Shown piece after piece: positions 6,937-10,066 of a stretch of DNA of 10,066 nt. The position numbers and the translations under genes were made by a program. Source of the stretch: Phycisphaerae bacterium. Its GTDB lineage: Bacteria; Planctomycetota; Phycisphaerae; Phycisphaerales; SM1A02. The notes below the pieces were generated by a model, which ran no database searches, was not told the DNA's origin, and saw only the letters and a list, made by a program, of their open reading frames with translations. Position 1 is the stretch's first letter; each line of letters opens with the position of its first letter. The stretch is taken from the NCBI GenBank assembly GCA_016873375.1, contig VGXJ01000044.1, positions 1 through 10,066 of the forward strand, written 5' to 3'.

Positions 6937-7371
6937 ATGAGCATTGACCTGAACGCCATCGCCACCAACGCCACCGAGTGTGGCGTCTTCGCCAGCGTCA
7001 CCTTGCACGGGCACGATCTCGAGTGCGCAGCGCTCGAGGCAGCCGCCCCTGCGACCTACTCGCTCCATGTGGCGGCCGACCGGGTCACGGTGCGGCTCCG
7101 GACGGCTGATCGATGGCTCAGCGAGTCGATCGAGACTGACCTCCTGCACTACGGTGACGCGATCGAGGACCTCGTCGCCGAGGAGCATGTCGAGCTCGGT
7201 GGCGACGGACAGGTGCCGAAGATCCGTCACTTCCGCAACGACGCGCGCGAGTATGTCTTCGAGAACGAGGTTCCGCAGGCCGACGATCGCACGGCGCTGC
7301 TCTTCCTCCTCGCATACGAGGCTGCCTTCCGCCAGCTTGGCGACATGGGCGGCGGCGACGAGGACGAGTGA
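6937..7371 (+). CDS. Acidic hypothetical protein, first gene of the glucan synthase operon
   Basis: 144 residues; I do not recognise it. No signal peptide, membrane segment or cysteine cluster is seen, so a soluble cytoplasmic protein is likely. The sequence suggests an alternating alpha/beta fold: strands around YSLHVAADRVTVRLR (41-55), an acidic helix around SESIETDLLHYGDAIEDLVAEEHVE (62-86 region), strands around KIRHFRNDAREYVFENEVP (95-113), and a last amphipathic helix DRTALLFLLAYEAAFRQLG (117-135) before an acidic tail GGGDEDE. The overall layout faintly recalls small YbjN or secretion-chaperone-like folds, but no motif proves it. The ATG at 6937 has a modest GAGG four to five bases upstream. 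Its TGA overlaps the ATG of the glycosyltransferase by one base, so it is probably coupled to, and may assist or regulate, that enzyme. Coding status is supported by codon bias and the tight operon fit. Confidence 0.8.
   Translation: MSIDLNAIATNATECGVFASVTLHGHDLECAALEAAAPATYSLHVAADRVTVRLRTADRWLSESIETDLLHYGDAIEDLVAEEHVELGGDGQVPKIRHFRNDAREYVFENEVPQADDRTALLFLLAYEAAFRQLGDMGGGDEDE
7360..7364 (+). promoter_or_regulatory. Shine-Dalgarno of the glycosyltransferase gene
   Basis: GAGGA six bases before the ATG at 7371, lying in the Asp/Glu codons at the end of the preceding gene. It supports the ATG at 7371; a GTG at 7368 is in frame one codon earlier. Confidence 0.55.
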
Positions 7372-8882
7372 TGCCCCAACCGCGCGTTCTGATGCTCGGG
7401 TGGGAGTTCCCGCCCTTCATCACGGGTGGCCTCGGCACCGCCTGCTACGGACTCACCAAGGCCCTCGACGCCGAGGGTGTGCCCGTGACCTTCGTGCTAC
7501 CCAAGAGCGTCGACCGCTCGTTCGCCTCCCATGTGAACCTTCTTGCGCCCCAAGCCGGGGCACGCTTTGTGCGCCATGACCAAGCCGTGGCGGAGCAGTC
7601 CGTGGCGCCGGCAACCCCACCGACGCCGAAGCAGCGCACCGCGGCGCCGGCTCCAACGGCCGGACCGACCGTGGTCGACGAGGTGCACCTGCGCGAGTTC
7701 CTGCAGGCTCGCCTGCTCGAACTGCCTGTGATCGCCGACGCGCCGTACTCCGCCGCTCGTGCCGAGGCGGTGGCGCGCTGGATCCATGAGGTCGGCGCTG
7801 CACCGGAAGTGCTGCGCACGCTGCGGATCCCGGCCGAAGGTGGAGCCCTCGTTCCGCTCACGGACTTCCTGGCCCCGCGCACTGCAACCTCCACGCCCGC
7901 CGAGGCCGCCCCGATCGTGGGTGCAGCCGACTACAGCGGCGACCTCATCGCCCAGAGCGAGCGCTACGCGCAGTTCTGCGTACAGGCTGCGCGCGGGCTC
8001 GAGTTCGACGTGATCCATGCCCATGACTGGCTGACGTACCCAGCGGGCATTGCGGTGGCACGCCTCACGGGCAAGCCGCTCGTGGTGCATGTGCACGCCA
8101 CCGAGTTCGATCGCAGCGGCGAGCATGTGAACCAGCTCGTCTACAACATCGAGCGCAGAGGCATGCACGCGGCCGCACGCGTGGTCGCGGTGAGCATGCT
8201 CACGAAGAACCTGTGCACGAACCGCTACGGCGTCCCGGCCGAGAAGATCGACGTCGTCTACAACGGCGTGGACCTCGACCCCGCTCAGGCAGGGATCAAG
8301 CGCATCGAGCGGCATGAGAGGATCGTGCTGTACTTCGGGCGGATCACCATGCAGAAGGGACCGGAGTTCTTCGTGCGTGCGGCCAAGCGCGTGCTCGAGG
8401 TGATGGAGGACGTGCGCTTCGTGGTAGCTGGCAGCGGTGACCAGGCCCAGCGCATGATCGAGCTTGCCGCGCAGCTGGGCATCGGCGGGAAGATGACCTT
8501 CACCGGCTTCCTGCGCGGGCGGGACATCAGCCGGGTGTTCTCGATGGCCGACCTCTACGTGATGCCCAGCGTGAGCGAGCCCTTCGGCATCGCGCCGCTC
8601 GAAGCGATGGGACACCGCGTACCCGTGATCATCAGCCGCAACAGCGGCGTGAGCGAGATCCTCATGCACGCGCTCAAGGTCGACTTCTGGGATGTGGACG
8701 ACATCGCCAACAAGATCGTCGCCGTGCTGCGCCACCCTCCCCTGCAACGGACCCTGCAGGACCACGGCGAGTTCGAGGTCAGAGGCATTGGCTGGGACGG
8801 TGCGGCGCGCCAATGCGTGGCGAGCTACCGGCGCGCCATCACGGCTGTGCGCCCTATCATCAAGGTCCAGTCGACCCCCTAG
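7371..8882 (+). CDS. GT4 glycogen/alpha-glucan synthase-like glycosyltransferase
   Basis: 503 residues from the ATG overlapping the previous stop (TGATG). It is a GT-B glycosyltransferase that probably adds glucose from a nucleotide sugar to an alpha-glucan in the cytoplasm. The N-terminal lobe opens with MLGWEFPPFITGGLGTACYG (8-27), with the donor-side glycine loop GGLG (19-22), and contains VIHAHDWLTYPAG (214-226). The linker holds VVYNGVDLDP (295-304). The C-terminal lobe has YFGRITMQKGPE (321-332), VAGSGDQAQRM (352-362), FTGFLRGRDI (377-386) and the E-x7-E pair Glu403/Glu411 in SEPFGIAPLE. A Pro/Ala/Thr-rich stretch (about 75-102) and a poorly conserved segment (to about 200) sit inside the N-lobe. 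The sequence closely matches the GT4 type I know from Bacteroidetes and planctomycetes, often near GH57 alpha-glucan enzymes. Glycogen as the product is likely but unproven. Confidence 0.9.
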   Translation: MPQPRVLMLGWEFPPFITGGLGTACYGLTKALDAEGVPVTFVLPKSVDRSFASHVNLLAPQAGARFVRHDQAVAEQSVAPATPPTPKQRTAAPAPTAGPTVVDEVHLREFLQARLLELPVIADAPYSAARAEAVARWIHEVGAAPEVLRTLRIPAEGGALVPLTDFLAPRTATSTPAEAAPIVGAADYSGDLIAQSERYAQFCVQAARGLEFDVIHAHDWLTYPAGIAVARLTGKPLVVHVHATEFDRSGEHVNQLVYNIERRGMHAAARVVAVSMLTKNLCTNRYGVPAEKIDVVYNGVDLDPAQAGIKRIERHERIVLYFGRITMQKGPEFFVRAAKRVLEVMEDVRFVVAGSGDQAQRMIELAAQLGIGGKMTFTGFLRGRDISRVFSMADLYVMPSVSEPFGIAPLEAMGHRVPVIISRNSGVSEILMHALKVDFWDVDDIANKIVAVLRHPPLQRTLQDHGEFEVRGIGWDGAARQCVASYRRAITAVRPIIKVQSTP

Positions 8883-8895
8883 GACCCGCCACGAC

Positions 8896-10066
8896 ATGGG
8901 CTTCTTCACCAAGCGCAGTCCAACACCAACTGCTCCGGCCGCACATCCGACATCGAGCGCCACTGAGGCTCGGATCCGCGAGCTTGGGGGTCAGTTCCTT
9001 GATCGCGCGCGTCGCAACAAGGGGTCGCTCTTGAGCGCGGCGGTCTGGTCGAACAAGCTCATGGACTGGTCGATGAAGGACGAGGCCTTCAAGGTCCAGC
9101 TCTTCCGCTTCGTCGACTGCTACCCCATGCTGCGCACGCCCGAGGCCGTGCACGAGCACCTCGCCGACTACATGGCCCAGCCCGGCGTGAAGCCGCCGCC
9201 GGGCTTCGAGCTCGGCATGAAGGCCGGCGGGCTCTTCAAGGGGCTCATGAACTGGGGCATGGAGGGCCAGATCACCGCGATGGCCGGCAAGTTCATCGCC
9301 GGCACCGATGCGCAGAGCGCGCTGCCCACGCTGCAGTCGCTGTGGAAGCAAGGTCTGGCCTTCAGCGTCGACCTGCTCGGCGAAGCCTGCGTGAGCGATG
9401 ACGAGGCGACGGCCTACCGGGCGAAGTACCTCGACCTCGTCAACAACCTGCCCTCCACGGTCGCAGGCTGGGCCCACAACGCTCGGCTCGACAGCGATCA
9501 CCTCGGCGCGATCCCACGCACCAACGTGAGCATCAAGATCTCCTCGCTCTCGGCACGCGTGGATCCGATCGATACCGACGGCTCGATCCGCGGCCTGCTC
9601 GAGTCGCTCGATCCAATCCTGGCTGCAGCGGCGTCGAAGGGCGTCTTCGTCAACTTCGACATGGAGCAGTTTGCGCTCAAGGACCTGACGCTTGAGCTCT
9701 TCATGCGTGCATGCGAACGCCACTCGTTCCCGGCGGGCCTTGCCATGCAGGCGTACCTGCGCAGCGGCTCCGACGATGCCGCGCGCATCATCGACTGGAG
9801 CCGGCGTACGGGCCGTCAGGTCACGGTGCGGCTCGTCAAGGGCGCCTATTGGGACTACGAAACGATCCATGCCGAGCAGCAGGGCTGGGCAAGTCCGGTC
9901 TGGGGCGCCAAGCGCGATACGGATGCGAGTTTCGAGCGCATGGCCGCGCAGTTCATCGCGAGCACGCCGACCTCGGCGGGCGAAGGCGGCGTGAAGCTTG
10001 CGCTGGGTTCGCACAATGCGCGATCGATCGCCGCAGCCATGGCAGCGCTGGAGCGGCGCGGCCTGC
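8896..10066 (+). CDS. putA: Proline dehydrogenase domain of a PutA-like protein (partial, C-terminus outside window)
   Basis: The first 390 residues are visible. The enzyme oxidises proline to pyrroline-5-carboxylate with FAD; a full PutA then makes glutamate with a fused aldehyde dehydrogenase, which would lie beyond the edge. Landmarks of the PRODH barrel are FIAGTD (133-138), FSVDLLGEA (156-164), SIKISSLSARVDP (212-224) with Lys214, VNFDMEQF (252-259) with Asp255, AMQAYLRSG (283-291), VRLVKGAYWDYE (311-322) with Arg312 and Lys315, and GSHNARS (371-377). These align with Lys329, Asp370 and Arg431 of E. coli PutA; the substrate-binding arginine pair lies past the visible end. There is no N-terminal ribbon-helix-helix repressor domain; only a 20-residue Pro/Thr-rich lead. 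The ATG follows the glycosyltransferase stop by 13 bases, with AGGA 11 bases upstream overlapping that stop. Whether the gene is bifunctional or a monofunctional PRODH cannot be seen. Confidence 0.9.
   Translation, partial: MGFFTKRSPTPTAPAAHPTSSATEARIRELGGQFLDRARRNKGSLLSAAVWSNKLMDWSMKDEAFKVQLFRFVDCYPMLRTPEAVHEHLADYMAQPGVKPPPGFELGMKAGGLFKGLMNWGMEGQITAMAGKFIAGTDAQSALPTLQSLWKQGLAFSVDLLGEACVSDDEATAYRAKYLDLVNNLPSTVAGWAHNARLDSDHLGAIPRTNVSIKISSLSARVDPIDTDGSIRGLLESLDPILAAAASKGVFVNFDMEQFALKDLTLELFMRACERHSFPAGLAMQAYLRSGSDDAARIIDWSRRTGRQVTVRLVKGAYWDYETIHAEQQGWASPVWGAKRDTDASFERMAAQFIASTPTSAGEGGVKLALGSHNARSIAAAMAALERRGL

Noticed and set aside
7497..8963. 488-residue minus-strand open frame opposite the glycosyltransferase
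   Set aside because: The composition is His/Asp/Val-rich without motifs, and the plus strand encodes an unmistakable GT4 enzyme.
8860..10014. 384-residue minus-strand open frame opposite putA
   Set aside because: It mirrors the proline dehydrogenase gene in a favoured antisense frame; no domain is recognisable.

Overview
The window is visibly G+C-rich with G/C-dominated third codon positions, is densely coded, and shows no tRNA, rRNA, CRISPR array or mobile element. My best guess is a member of the Planctomycetota, possibly Phycisphaerae-like. This rests on three things: a PAS-GAF-receiver protein whose sequence resembles ones I recall from that phylum, a Gld-type ABC transporter with permease and auxiliary domain fused, and a GT4 glycogen-synthase-like enzyme of the kind seen in Bacteroidetes and planctomycetes. 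No search was run, so the taxonomy is an inference.

Left part (1-4320, minus strand): a three-gene operon reading ATP-binding subunit, then a large fused ABC-2 permease/GldG-like auxiliary protein, then a DUF4340-type protein that runs off the left edge. Both junctions are 4-base ATGA stop/start overlaps preceded by good Shine-Dalgarno sequences, which points to translational coupling and fixed stoichiometry. Together they look like one envelope ABC system of unknown substrate.

Middle (4394-6866): diverging from that operon across about 73 bases is a 487-residue signalling protein with a PAS-like segment, a GAF domain, a degenerate histidine-kinase-dimerisation-like helix pair and a C-terminal receiver domain. 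It has no catalytic kinase domain and no DNA-binding domain. Its 3' end overlaps by 14 bases the convergent prmC gene, whose product methylates the GGQ glutamine of release factors and here carries an extra hydrophilic insert of about 50 residues.

Right part (6937-10066, plus strand): diverging from prmC is a compact operon. It holds an unrecognised acidic 144-residue protein, a GT4 alpha-glucan/glycogen-synthase-like glycosyltransferase that starts on the previous stop codon (TGATG), and, 13 bases later, the proline dehydrogenase half of a putA-like gene cut by the right edge. These link carbon storage and proline catabolism only by position.

Most of the window is ordinary housekeeping or transport. 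The parts most worth a second look are the receiver protein with a degenerate dimerisation helix, the fused permease/GldG with its long helical insertion, and the unknown protein coupled to the glucan synthase. All six complete or partial long reading frames on the opposite strands are judged to be shadows of high-GC coding.
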